Assembly (NCBI RefSeq): GCF_002300165.1
Contig: NZ_MLCE01000032.1
Coordinates: 130,057-194,056 of the forward strand
Source: Streptomyces sp. Tue6028
GTDB lineage: Bacteria > Actinomycetota > Actinomycetes > Streptomycetales > Streptomycetaceae
DNA length: 64,000 bases
Reading direction: 5' to 3'
A program made the position numbers and the translations under genes. Positions 27,185 through 35,421 of this stretch are shown here, in pieces (positions within the stretch are counted from its first letter, which is position 1; each line of letters opens with the position of its first letter). A model generated the notes under the pieces. That model did no database searches, was not told the origin of the DNA, and saw nothing but the letters and a program-made list of their open reading frames with translations.

Positions 27185-28024
27185 ATGATCGAAGACATCG
27201 AAACCATCGACGAGTTTCTCGCCCGGCGCAGCTCCGACGTCGAAGAAGCGGTCCGCGAGGCGGCGGCGACCGAGATCATGCCCCGCTTCCGGCAGCTCGG
27301 AGCGCACGAGATCGACCAGAAGTCCGGCCCGCACGACCTGGTGACGGACGCCGACCGCAAGGCCGAGCAGTATCTGACCGGTGTCCTCACCGCACTGCTG
27401 CCCGGCTCCGTCGTCGTCGGCGAGGAAGCGGTGCACGCCGACCCCGCCACCTACGAGGCGATACAGCGCTCCGAGCCGGTCTGGATCGTCGACCCCGTGG
27501 ACGGCACCCGTCAGTTCGTGCACGGCGATCCCGGCTTCTGCACGCTCGTCGCGCTCGCCCGGGACGGAGTCGTGCTCGCCTCCTGGACGTACGCCCCCGC
27601 GCGCGACGAGTTCGCCGTCGCCATCCGCGGCCGGGGCGCCTTCCTCGACGGCGTGCGCCTGCGCTCCGGCTCGCCGGTGCCCGGCCGCGACCTGGACGTC
27701 GCCACGTCCCACCCGGACTACACCACGGACGACCAGAAGCGCGCGCTGACCGGCCTGCGCGCCGAGGGAGTCGTCCCGCGTCCCTGCGGCTCGGCCGGCC
27801 TTGAGTATCTGGCCGTGGCACGAGGGGAGTTGGACGCGGTCGCGTTCTCATGGGAGGCGGCGTGGGACCATGCCGCCGGCCTGCTCCTCGTCGAGGAGGC
27901 GGGCGGTGCCCACCTGACCCTCACGGGTGAGCCGTTCCGCGTGACGGGGGGCAACGCGCTGCCGTTCACCGCGGCCCGGGACGAGGCCACGGCCCGCCGC
28001 GTGGTGGCCCTGCTGTCGGCGTGA
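27185..28024 (+). CDS. inositol monophosphatase-family phosphatase
   Basis: The 279-residue Mg-dependent phosphatase has all three family motifs: GEEAV (metal Glu, residues 79-83), DPVDGTRQF (Asp103 and Asp106) and AWDHAAG (Asp228). Members dephosphorylate inositol-1-phosphate, histidinol phosphate, fructose-1,6-bisphosphate or 3'-phosphoadenosine phosphate. The motifs alone do not separate these, and there is no biosynthetic neighbour to decide. It is monocistronic, followed by a 700-bp gene-free stretch. Confidence 0.85.
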   Translation: MIEDIETIDEFLARRSSDVEEAVREAAATEIMPRFRQLGAHEIDQKSGPHDLVTDADRKAEQYLTGVLTALLPGSVVVGEEAVHADPATYEAIQRSEPVWIVDPVDGTRQFVHGDPGFCTLVALARDGVVLASWTYAPARDEFAVAIRGRGAFLDGVRLRSGSPVPGRDLDVATSHPDYTTDDQKRALTGLRAEGVVPRPCGSAGLEYLAVARGELDAVAFSWEAAWDHAAGLLLVEEAGGAHLTLTGEPFRVTGGNALPFTAARDEATARRVVALLSA

Positions 28025-28742
28025 GCCTTACCCGACGCCGACCCGGCCCCTCCCGGCCGGAGCGCCCCGCCCCGATCGGCGGCGAGCTCGGCCATCCGGG
28101 GTTACGCATGGTCACGGCCCCGGTCCTGGCTGCCGGTGAGGTCGGCCGGCGTGACACCGAGCCCGCCGTCGACGAGCTCGGCTGCGGGTGACACCGGAGC
28201 CCGCCCGGCGGCCGGCCCGTTCGGCGCCGTCGATGTGCTCGGCCCGCCCGGTCGACACCGAGGCCCGCTGCGGCCCGGTCGGCGTCCGCCCTCCCGGAGT
28301 GGCCCGGCCCCAGCCCCTGCCGTGGCGCAGCCCCCGGAGTCCGCCGCCGCGGCCCGGCCCCGGTGAGGGCACCACTGCCCGTGCGGAGTCCGTCGTGCGC
28401 CGCCGTCTGCGGAGTCCGTCGTGCGCGGCCGTCCCGAACCCGATGGGGGAGTGGCCCCTCGAAAAGACACGGCCCTGCCCCGGACGCACCCGGTTCCGCC
28501 GCCGGGCCTGGTCCGGGGGCTGGACCGAGGGCGCCCGGGGCAGGGAGCCGATGGCGCCGGGACCAGGGCGCCGCCGGGCGGGCTCGGGAGCTCGCCGGTG
28601 CCTCCGCCGAGCCCCCGGGGGCGTGGACCGCCCCGCGCACGTCGGGAGGTGTCCCCTTCCCAACCCCCCGCGCCGCCAAGGCTGTCGGTCCCGCGGCATA
28701 TCCTGATCCCCAGTGGCCATCGGCTGACAAAGGAGTCCGAAG
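28025..28742. other. 718-bp non-coding region with short tandem repeats
   Basis: Several open frames exist on both strands but all are Arg/Pro/Gly-rich without ribosome sites, so none is called. The 19-mer TGCGGAGTCCGTCGTGCGC occurs twice 26 bases apart (28382-28400 and 28408-28426), with further degenerate copies of CGGAGTCCG nearby. The right end has TATCCT (28699-28704) as a possible -10 and AAAGGAG as the ribosome site of the next gene. The middle may be decayed coding sequence. Confidence 0.5.
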
Positions 28743-30161
28743 GTGCCGTCGATGCTCGATGCCGTCGTGGTGGGTGCGGGGCCGAACGGACTGACCGCTG
28801 CCGTGGAGCTGGCCCGCCGCGGCTTCTCCGTGGCCGTCTTCGAGGCCCGGGACACCGTGGGCGGGGGAGCGCGGACCGAGGAGCTGACCCTGCCCGGCTT
28901 CCGCCACGACCCCTGCTCGGCGGCGCACCCGCTGGGCATCAATTCGCCCGCGTTCCGAGCGATGCCCCTGGAGCGGTACGGCCTGGAGTGGCTGCACGCC
29001 GAGCTGCCCATGGCGCACCCCTTCACGGACGGCACGGCGGCGGTGCTGTCGCGGTCCGTCGCCGAGACGGCCGCGTCGTTCGGCCCGCGCGACGCCGGGG
29101 CGTACCGCCGTCTGGTCGCGCCCTTCCTGACCAAGTGGGACACGCTGGCGCAGGACTTCATGTCGCTGCCGCTGACCGCGCTGCCCCGGGACCCGGTCAC
29201 CCTCGCCCGCTTCGGCCTCACGGGGCTGCCGCCCTCGACCTGGCTGATGCGCCGCTTCCGCGACGAGCGGGCCCAGGCGCTGTTCGCGGGCCTCGTCGCC
29301 CATGTCATCGCCCCGCTCGGCGGCTTCGCCACCGGTGCCGTCGGCCTCGTCTTCGCGCTGGCCGCGCACGCCCGGGGCTGGCCGGTCGCCCGCGGCGGCT
29401 CGCAGTCCATCTCCGACGCGCTCGCCGCGTACCTCAAGGACCTCGGCGGCACCGTCCACACCGACTACGAGGTCAAGCGCCTCGACGACCTGCCGCCCGC
29501 CCGCGCGTACGTCTTCGACACCTCGCCCACCGCCCTGGCCCGTATCGCGGGGCTCGGCCGGTTCTACGAGCACTACCGGTACGGGGCGAGCGTGTTCAAG
29601 ATCGACTACGCGCTGGACGGGCCCGTGCCCTGGACCGCGAAGGAGGCGCGCGCCGCCGGTACCGTGCAGGTCGGCGGCAGTCGTGCGGAGATCGCCGGCG
29701 CGCTGCACGCGGCCTCCCGAGAGGACCGGGCACCGGACACCCCCTTCCTGATCACCGTGCAGCCCGGCGTCGCCGACCCCACCCGCGCGCCCGAGGGCAA
29801 GCAGGTCTTCTGGGCGTACGGACACGTGCCGAACGGCTGGAGCGGTGACCTCACGGACGCGATCGAGCGGCAGCTGGAGCGTTTCGCGCCCGGCTTCCGC
29901 GACCGCGTACTCGCCCGCGCGACAGCGGGCCCGCCGGAGCTGGCCACCCGCAACGCGAACTACGTGGGCGGTGACATCGCCTGCGGCGCCGCCTCCGGGC
30001 TTCAGCTCCTGCTGCGCCCCAGACTGTCCCTGTTCCCTTACAGCACCCCCCACCCGGCCGTCTTCATCTGTTCGTCCGCCACCCCACCGGGCCCGGGCGT
30101 CCACGGCATGTCGGGGCACAACGCGGCGAAGGCCGTGTGGAGGAGACTCAGACAGGCATGA
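28743..30161 (+). CDS. FAD-dependent phytoene desaturase-like oxidoreductase
   Basis: The 472-residue protein starts at a GTG eight bases after AAAGGAG. An N-terminal dinucleotide fold (VVVGAGPNGLTAAVELARRG, residues 8-27) is followed by the Glu/Arg region typical of carotenoid desaturases, amine oxidases and the pyridine nucleotide-disulfide oxidoreductase domain 2 group. The C-terminus, PGVHGMSGHNAAKAV, is the second FAD-contact motif. No carotenoid, terpene or amine genes are adjacent, so the substrate is unknown. It overlaps the macro-domain gene by ATGA and is co-transcribed with it. Confidence 0.8.
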   Translation: MPSMLDAVVVGAGPNGLTAAVELARRGFSVAVFEARDTVGGGARTEELTLPGFRHDPCSAAHPLGINSPAFRAMPLERYGLEWLHAELPMAHPFTDGTAAVLSRSVAETAASFGPRDAGAYRRLVAPFLTKWDTLAQDFMSLPLTALPRDPVTLARFGLTGLPPSTWLMRRFRDERAQALFAGLVAHVIAPLGGFATGAVGLVFALAAHARGWPVARGGSQSISDALAAYLKDLGGTVHTDYEVKRLDDLPPARAYVFDTSPTALARIAGLGRFYEHYRYGASVFKIDYALDGPVPWTAKEARAAGTVQVGGSRAEIAGALHAASREDRAPDTPFLITVQPGVADPTRAPEGKQVFWAYGHVPNGWSGDLTDAIERQLERFAPGFRDRVLARATAGPPELATRNANYVGGDIACGAASGLQLLLRPRLSLFPYSTPHPAVFICSSATPPGPGVHGMSGHNAAKAVWRRLRQA

Positions 30162-30679
30162 CCGCGATCAAGCTGGTCCAGGGCGACATCACCCGGCAGA
30201 GCGTCGACGCCGTCGTCAACGCGGCGAACTCCTCGCTGCTCGGCGGCGGAGGCGTGGACGGAGCCATCCACCGCCGCGGCGGCCCCGCCATCCTCGAGGA
30301 CTGCCGCAAGCTGCGCGCCTCGCAGTACGGCAAGGGCCTGCCCACCGGCCGGGCCGTCGCCACCACCGCCGGCGAACTGGACGCGCGCTGGGTGATCCAC
30401 ACCGTGGGACCGGTGTACAGCCGCGAGGACGACCGCTCGGCGCTGCTCGCGTCCTGCTACCGCGAGTCCCTGCGCGTCGCCGACGAACTCGGCGCGCGCA
30501 CGGTCGCCTTTCCGGCCGTGTCCGCCGGCATCTACGGGTGGCCGATGGACGACGCCGCCAGGATCGCCGTGGAGACGGTCCGGGCCACCCCGACGGAGGT
30601 CGAGGAGGTCACCTTCGTCCTCTTCGACGAGTCCGCCTACCGGGCGTTCGCCGCACAGGTCCCCTCCGAGGAGAAGTAG
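30158..30679 (+). CDS. macro-domain O-acetyl-ADP-ribose deacetylase-like protein
   Basis: At 173 residues the protein is a single macro domain. It has NAANSSLLGGGGVDGAIH (residues 21-38) with the ADP-ribose-binding Asn24 and the Gly-rich loop with Asp34, and FPAVSAGIYGWP (the second phosphate loop). The sequence is close to the YmdB/MacroD class, which hydrolyses O-acetyl-ADP-ribose and mono-ADP-ribose from acidic residues. The ATG overlaps the preceding stop; an in-frame GTG 21 bases upstream is possible. The window also holds a sirtuin, an ADP-ribosylglycohydrolase and a Nudix hydrolase, all able to act on ADP-ribose compounds. Confidence 0.88.
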   Translation: MTAIKLVQGDITRQSVDAVVNAANSSLLGGGGVDGAIHRRGGPAILEDCRKLRASQYGKGLPTGRAVATTAGELDARWVIHTVGPVYSREDDRSALLASCYRESLRVADELGARTVAFPAVSAGIYGWPMDDAARIAVETVRATPTEVEEVTFVLFDESAYRAFAAQVPSEEK

Positions 30680-30826
30680 CCGCCGAGGGTCCGGTCGGCC
30701 GTGTCCCGGAAGGCAGCCGCGGAAGGCGTCCCACGGCGTCCGGCCGCCGGCCGCTGACGCGAGCGACCGGTCACCTGGTGGACGGGACGCGAGCGAGGGA
30801 GACGTCCGCCGCATGGACGTCGAACC

Positions 30827-31210
30827 TCACGGCTCGTCCCCGTCGAGCAGCTCGCGCAGGGCCGCTTCCTCCCGCGGGCTCAGCCCGGTGACGAAGTGCC
30901 GGAGGGCGGCGATCGGATCGGGCCCGCGGTCGAGCGCCTCGTGCATGGCGTCGGCGGTCATCTCGGCCGCGTCCTTCGTGGGCCGGTAGGCGCCGCGCCG
31001 CCCGTCGACGTCGCGGCGCACCAACCCCTTGTCGTACAGGCGCTTGAGGATGGTGTGCACGGTGTTGTAGGCGAGATCGCCGCCGATCTCGCCCTGGATC
31101 TCGGCGGGCGTCAGGGCGTCGTCGGTGGCCCAGAGGGTGGCGAGCACGGCGCTCTCCAACTCGCCCGCGCGGCGCCGGTCCGCTCTGCCGTGGGGGCTCG
31201 TGCCAGCCAT
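30827..31210 (-). CDS. BlaI/MecI/CopY-family repressor (copy 1)
   Basis: The 127-residue protein has the winged-helix of penicillinase repressors (GELESAVLATLWATDDALTPAEIQ, then AYNTVHTILKRLYDKGLVRR) and a C-terminal helical dimerisation part. ATG (MAGTSPHG) is preferred over an in-frame GTG nine bases upstream. It is divergent from a glycosyltransferase operon. Three 17-bp sites related to CCCTACA-N3-TGTAGGG lie in between, one directly before its own start, so it probably represses both itself and the operon. Classical BlaI is inactivated by proteolysis by an M56 protein; one is encoded 3.3 kb downstream. Confidence 0.85.
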   Translation of the reverse strand: MAGTSPHGRADRRRAGELESAVLATLWATDDALTPAEIQGEIGGDLAYNTVHTILKRLYDKGLVRRDVDGRRGAYRPTKDAAEMTADAMHEALDRGPDPIAALRHFVTGLSPREEAALRELLDGDEP

Positions 31211-31218
31211 GGTCGCCA

Positions 31219-31235
31219 CCTTACAGCGCGTAGGG
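31219..31235. promoter_or_regulatory. BlaI-type operator before blaI copy 1
   Basis: CCTTACA-GCG-CGTAGGG is a 17-bp imperfect version of the palindrome near 31.4 kb. It lies 9 bases before the BlaI ATG on the bottom strand, the right place for autoregulation. Confidence 0.5.
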
Positions 31236-31372
31236 GGAGCGGAGGCCGGTCCGGGCCTCGGGGGAGACGGGGACCGAGGCGGGTGGAGGCGCTCGCCCCG
31301 GATGCCGTTCCCGGACTGCGAGGCCCTGAGACGCGCGGTAATTTGTCCATGATTTCACGGATCTGACCCCTG

Positions 31373-31414
31373 CCCTGCGTCGCGTAGGGCGTGGGAACCC
31401 TACAGCTTGTAGGG
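31373..31414. promoter_or_regulatory. two BlaI-type operators before the GT-C operon
   Basis: CCCTGCG-TCG-CGTAGGG (31373-31389, one mismatch) and CCCTACA-GCT-TGTAGGG (31398-31414, perfect) have centres 25 bases apart. They have the TAC/GTA dyad seen in BlaI/MecI/CopY operators. The second ends 14 bases before the glycosyltransferase ATG, next to its GGAGGGTGG ribosome site. Confidence 0.65.
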
Positions 31415-31428
31415 CTGGAGGGTGGACG

Positions 31429-32937
31429 ATGGTCAGGACCGCGGACATTCCGCTCGCCGGTGCCGAAAGGGCGGCCGGTCCGCCGTCGGGCCACCCGCCC
31501 GCTCGGCACTCCGGCGGACGGCGCGGGATCGCCCTCGTGGCCGTCGCCTTCACTCTGGCCCAACTGCTGCTGGTGGGGCCCGGCATGGGACTCGGCTGGG
31601 ACGAGACCGTCTATGTCAGCCAGGTCAGCGGGCACGCACCGGCGGCCTTCTTCAGCGCACCCCGCGCCCGCGGCGTCCCCCTGCTCGTCGCCCCCGTCGC
31701 CTCCTGGTCGTCGTCCACGGCCCTCCTGCGGGTGTATCTGGCCCTGCTGTCGGGGCTCGGCCTCTTCGTGGCGCTGTGCGCCTGGCGGCACCTGTTCCCG
31801 GGGCGGCTGCTCGCCCTGGCCGGCGCCCTGTTCGCGACCCTGTGGGTGACCCTCTTCTACGGCCCGCAGGCCATGCCCAACTACTGGGTCGCCGTCGGAG
31901 CCCTGCTGTGCGTCGCCTGCTTCCTGCGGGCACGCGCCGCCCCCCGGAACCGGGCGGCGCTGTGGGGCGTGGGGCTGGGCGCCGCGCTGATGGCGTGGAT
32001 GCGGCCCACCGACGCGGTCTGGGCGACCCTCCCGCTGCTCGTCCTCGCGGTGCCGGAGCTGCGCCGAGGGCGGCCCTGGCTGCCCGTCGCGCTGGTCGCG
32101 GGCCTGGTGGCCGGCGCGGCCGAGTGGGTCGTCGAGGCGTACACCGGCTACGGAGGTCTCGGCCAGAGGCTCGCCGACGGCTCCCGCATCCAGGGCGGCC
32201 TGGGCTGGAACATCGCCGTCGACGACCAGATGCGCAGCCTGGGCGGACGTATCCTGTGCCGCCCCTGCACCGGTGCGATGCCCGACACCGCCGTGATGGT
32301 GTGGTGGTTCGCGCTGCTCCCGCTGGCCGCGGCAGGTCTCGTGGCCGCGGTCAGGGCCCGGCGCACGGCGCGCACGCTGCTCCCGCTGGCCTGCGCCGCG
32401 ACGGCCGCGTTCCCGTATCTGTTCATGATCGGCTACGCCGCCCCGCGCTTCCTGCTCCCCGCCTACGCGCTCCTCTCCCTCCCGGTCGCCGGCGCCCTCG
32501 TCCGTCTCGTCACCGTCGCGCGCGGCGCGTGGCGCCCGGCGGCCGTGACCGCGGTCGTGCTCGGCCTCGCCGGCCATCTGGCGGTCCAGTACGCCGTGCT
32601 GGACGACACCGTCCGCGAGGCCACGGACTCCCGTCGCGACTGGGCCCGCGCCGCCGCCGACCTGCGCGAGCTGGGTGTACGGCCGCCGTGCGTCCTGACC
32701 GGCCGGGACGCCGTCCCGATCGCCTTCCGCGCCGGGTGCGCGTCCGTCGCGACCTCGGGGCACAACGCGAACACGACCGGGAAGGCCCTCGCGCGGACCG
32801 GACGGAGCCGGCCGGTCGCGGTGCTGACCTCCCGGCGCGGGCGACCGCCCGCGTTCGCCAGGACCTGGGAACACCATCGCGTCGGCATCCTGCTCGCCTA
32901 CCTCGCCCCCACCGGACCGGGAGGCCGGGCCTCATGA
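31429..32937 (+). CDS. GT-C fold membrane glycosyltransferase (GT39/ArnT-like)
   Basis: The 502-residue protein has about ten transmembrane helices. After the first helix the motif GWDETVYVSQV carries the Asp-Glu pair of GT-C enzymes, which use polyprenyl-phosphate sugars and act on the outer face of the membrane. The short C-terminal soluble tail (from about residue 405) is likely extracytoplasmic. The acceptor is unknown. It is the first gene of a two-gene operon with a UPF0104-type membrane protein (ATGA overlap) and lies directly behind BlaI-type operators, which suggests expression under cell-envelope stress. Confidence 0.8.
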   Translation: MVRTADIPLAGAERAAGPPSGHPPARHSGGRRGIALVAVAFTLAQLLLVGPGMGLGWDETVYVSQVSGHAPAAFFSAPRARGVPLLVAPVASWSSSTALLRVYLALLSGLGLFVALCAWRHLFPGRLLALAGALFATLWVTLFYGPQAMPNYWVAVGALLCVACFLRARAAPRNRAALWGVGLGAALMAWMRPTDAVWATLPLLVLAVPELRRGRPWLPVALVAGLVAGAAEWVVEAYTGYGGLGQRLADGSRIQGGLGWNIAVDDQMRSLGGRILCRPCTGAMPDTAVMVWWFALLPLAAAGLVAAVRARRTARTLLPLACAATAAFPYLFMIGYAAPRFLLPAYALLSLPVAGALVRLVTVARGAWRPAAVTAVVLGLAGHLAVQYAVLDDTVREATDSRRDWARAAADLRELGVRPPCVLTGRDAVPIAFRAGCASVATSGHNANTTGKALARTGRSRPVAVLTSRRGRPPAFARTWEHHRVGILLAYLAPTGPGGRAS

Positions 32938-33869
32938 GTTCCCCACCCGGCACCGCCCCGACCGCCCTCGTCCGGCGGACGCCTTGGCAGGCCGGGGTCG
33001 CGCTGGTCGTCCTGCTCTGCACCGGCTGTCTGGCCTGGCGTCACTGGCCGGTGATCGAGACCGCGGCGGGTCGGCTCGCCCACGCCGACCGCGGCTGGCT
33101 GCTCGTGGCGGCCGCGGCCACCCTGGCGACCTGGGCATGTTCGGCCCTCGCCCAACAGGGCGCCGTGGTCCGGCCGCTGCCCACCGGACGCCTGGTGGCG
33201 GTCCAGTTCGCGGCCTGCGCCGCCAACCATCTGTTGCCCGCGGGACTGGGATCAGGGGCGGTCACCTTCCGCTTCCTGAACCGGTGCGGGCTGCCGGTGC
33301 CCAGGTCGGCGACCGCGCTCGCGGTCAAGGCGACCGCCGGCGCCGTGGCCCGCGCTCTGCTGATCGCCGCGCTGGCGCCCGCCTGCCCCGGCACCCTGCG
33401 CCTTCCGCATGTCTCCCCGGCGGCATGGGCCGTGACCGTCCTGGTGCTCGCCACCGCCGTGATCGCGCTCTCGGGGCTCCTGCGGCGCGCGTTGCGGGCG
33501 GTGCTCGCGGACGTCCGCGCGGTGCACGAGGTCCCCGGGCGGGCGGCCGCGTTGTGGGGCGGCTCGCTCGCGTTCGCCGGACTGCACGCGGCCGTCGTCG
33601 TCGCCGTGGCCCAGTCCGTCGGCCTGCCGCTGCCCCCGGTCGAGGTGGCCCTGGCCTACCTCGCCGCGAGCGGTGCCGCCGTCCTGCTGCCCACTCCCGG
33701 CGGCCTCGGTTCGCTGGACGCCGCCCTCGCCCTGGCGCTCACTCTCGCGGGGGCGTCCGGCAGCGCGGCGGCCTCGACCGTCCTCGGCTACCGGCTGCTC
33801 ACCACCTGGCTGCCCCTGCTCCCGGGCCTCATGGCGCTGGGCGTACTGGTGCGACGCCGGATCCTGTGA
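32934..33869 (+). CDS. UPF0104/LPG-synthase transmembrane-domain protein
   Basis: The 311-residue integral membrane protein has seven or eight helices and matches the transmembrane part of lysylphosphatidylglycerol synthase/AglD-type proteins (AANHLLPAGLGSGAVTFRFL, LLPTPGGLGSLDAALALAL). The soluble aminoacyltransferase domain of MprF is absent. Such stand-alone domains are thought to flip lipids or lipid-linked sugars. Co-translation with a GT-C glycosyltransferase fits supply or movement of a lipid carrier. The start is taken at the ATG overlapping the previous stop; a far longer frame upstream is a shadow of the glycosyltransferase gene. Confidence 0.8.
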   Translation: MSSPPGTAPTALVRRTPWQAGVALVVLLCTGCLAWRHWPVIETAAGRLAHADRGWLLVAAAATLATWACSALAQQGAVVRPLPTGRLVAVQFAACAANHLLPAGLGSGAVTFRFLNRCGLPVPRSATALAVKATAGAVARALLIAALAPACPGTLRLPHVSPAAWAVTVLVLATAVIALSGLLRRALRAVLADVRAVHEVPGRAAALWGGSLAFAGLHAAVVVAVAQSVGLPLPPVEVALAYLAASGAAVLLPTPGGLGSLDAALALALTLAGASGSAAASTVLGYRLLTTWLPLLPGLMALGVLVRRRIL

Positions 33870-33970
33870 GCCACCGCGGGGCCGGGCCGGCCACGGGGGC
33901 GGTCGTCCGCGCGCGACCGCTCACGCGCGACGGGCGCGTACCGTCGAAGCATCGAGGCGCACCTCGGTGA

Positions 33971-34005
33971 CTACAATCCCGTAGATGGTCTACTGGACTG
34001 TAGAC
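33971..34005 (+). promoter_or_regulatory. tandem CTAC-N6-GTAG operators before blaI copy 2
   Basis: CTACAATCCCGTAG (33971-33984) and GTCTACTGGACTGTAGAC (33988-34005) share the arrangement CTAC-N6-GTAG with centres 19 bases apart. The second has perfect 6-bp arms. They lie 25-60 bases before the BlaI ATG. Half-sites TAC/GTA match the other BlaI-type sites, but the spacing differs by one base. Confidence 0.6.
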
Positions 34006-34029
34006 GATGACGGGATGAGGATCGTGTCC

Positions 34030-34467
34030 ATGAGCAGTGCGAAGGACGAACGCCGGCCGGCGGGCGAGCTCGAGGCCGGCGTGCTGGCCGCCCTCTGGGC
34101 CGCGGGCGCACCCCTGACGCCCGGGCGCGTCCAGGCGGAGCTGGACTCCGGCCTCGCCCGGACGACGGTGACGACGATCCTGTCCCGGCTGCACGAGAAG
34201 GGAATCGTCGGCCGTGAGCGCCAGGGCCGCGGCTACGCGTACTTCCCCGTCCAGGACCCGCACGGCCTGACCGCCCGGCGCATGCACACCGAGCTGGACC
34301 GGGACGACGACCGGGGGACCGCCCTGGCCCGGTTCGTGGCCCAGCTCAGCCCCGACGACGAACGCCTCCTGCGCGACCTGCTGGAGTCCGACGGCTCCCC
34401 CGGAACGGCCGAGCACGGTGTGACGGAGCCCGGCGGGGAGTGCCTGCCGGAAACGGGTGGGCGATGA
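34030..34467 (+). CDS. BlaI/MecI/CopY-family repressor (copy 2)
   Basis: The 145-residue winged-helix repressor (GELEAGVLAALWAAGAPLTPGRVQ, TTVTTILSRLHEKGIVGRER) is coupled by ATGA overlap to an M56 peptidase, the standard BlaI-BlaR arrangement. The frame could open 45 bases earlier, but that ATG lies between the two operator dyads, and GAGGATCGTG precedes the chosen one. The C-terminal tail is longer than in copy 1 and low in structure. It probably represses its own operon; cross-talk with copy 1 is possible because both recognise TAC/GTA dyads. Confidence 0.87.
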   Translation: MSSAKDERRPAGELEAGVLAALWAAGAPLTPGRVQAELDSGLARTTVTTILSRLHEKGIVGRERQGRGYAYFPVQDPHGLTARRMHTELDRDDDRGTALARFVAQLSPDDERLLRDLLESDGSPGTAEHGVTEPGGECLPETGGR

Positions 34468-35393
34468 CGGCCCTGCTCTTCCTCCCGTTGCTGCTGCCCT
34501 TCGCGCTGCCGCCGCTCGCCCGCCGCTGTCTCGACCGGCTCGCGCCGGTGACCGCGCTGTGGACGCTGACCTGCGCGGTCCTCGTGCTGGCCGGCGCGTC
34601 CGTGGCGGCGCTCGGCGCCCTCGTCCTCAACGGCCTGCTCGAGGTGCCGGTCCTCGCGAGCCTCGGCGAACTCGTCCATCCGCTGCGCACCGCGTCCGAC
34701 CTGGTCGTCCTCCCCGCCGCCGCGGGCGCCACCGGCGTGCTCACCGTCGGCGCCTGGACCCTCGCCCGCTCCGCAGGGCGCCAGCTCCGTGCCTTCCGGG
34801 TGGCCCGCACCCAGGCCGACCGCCGCCCCGCCGCGGGCGACCTGTGCGTCATCGACTCACCGCACCCGGACGCCTACGCCCTGCCGGGCCGCCCGCACCG
34901 CATCGTCGTCACCACCGCGATGCTTCGCAGCCTCGCCCCCGGCGAACGCGAAGTGCTCTTCGCCCACGAACGCGCCCACAACAACTACGGTCACCACCGC
35001 TTCCTCCTCGCGGCCGAGCTCGCCGCGCACTGCCATCCAGGTCTGCGCCCGGTCCGTGCGGCCGTCGCGCTCGCCGCGGAGCGCGCCGCCGACGAGGCGG
35101 CCGCCGCCGTGGTGGGGGACCGGAAGCTGACCGCGCGGGCCATCGCCCGTGCCGCGCTGGCCACGCAGGCGGTCCGCTCGGACCGCCCCGATTTCGCCCC
35201 CGCGGTCACCGCGGGACCCGTGCCCCGGCGCGTCGCGGCCCTCCTCGCCGCTCCCCGGCGCCGCTCCCGCGCCGCCTCCTGGCTGGCCCTGCTCGTGATC
35301 GTCTGCGCCTGCGTGTCGGCCGGCGCCTCGGTGGCCGGGGTACTCGCCTTCCACCACCAGGTCGAGGTGGCTCAGGGCGAAGCGGCCCGCTGA
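34464..35393 (+). CDS. M56-family membrane metallopeptidase (BlaR1-like, no sensor domain)
   Basis: The 309-residue protein has three N-terminal transmembrane helices, a cytoplasmic zinc-peptidase region with HERAH (His168, Glu169, His172) and a C-terminal membrane helix (about 275-300). BlaR1/MecR1 proteins cleave their BlaI partner when a signal is sensed. Here there is no extracellular penicillin-binding domain after the last helix, so the signal is not a beta-lactam bound covalently in the usual way. It is encoded with BlaI copy 2 and may also inactivate copy 1. Confidence 0.85.
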   Translation: MTALLFLPLLLPFALPPLARRCLDRLAPVTALWTLTCAVLVLAGASVAALGALVLNGLLEVPVLASLGELVHPLRTASDLVVLPAAAGATGVLTVGAWTLARSAGRQLRAFRVARTQADRRPAAGDLCVIDSPHPDAYALPGRPHRIVVTTAMLRSLAPGEREVLFAHERAHNNYGHHRFLLAAELAAHCHPGLRPVRAAVALAAERAADEAAAAVVGDRKLTARAIARAALATQAVRSDRPDFAPAVTAGPVPRRVAALLAAPRRRSRAASWLALLVIVCACVSAGASVAGVLAFHHQVEVAQGEAAR

Positions 35394-35421
35394 CCCCACC
35401 CGTGTCCCGTCCGGCGGGACG

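Noticed and set aside
28102..28470. 122-residue minus-strand frame in the 28 kb gap
   Set aside because: No ribosome site, Arg/Gly/Pro-rich, and made mostly of the short tandem repeats in that stretch.
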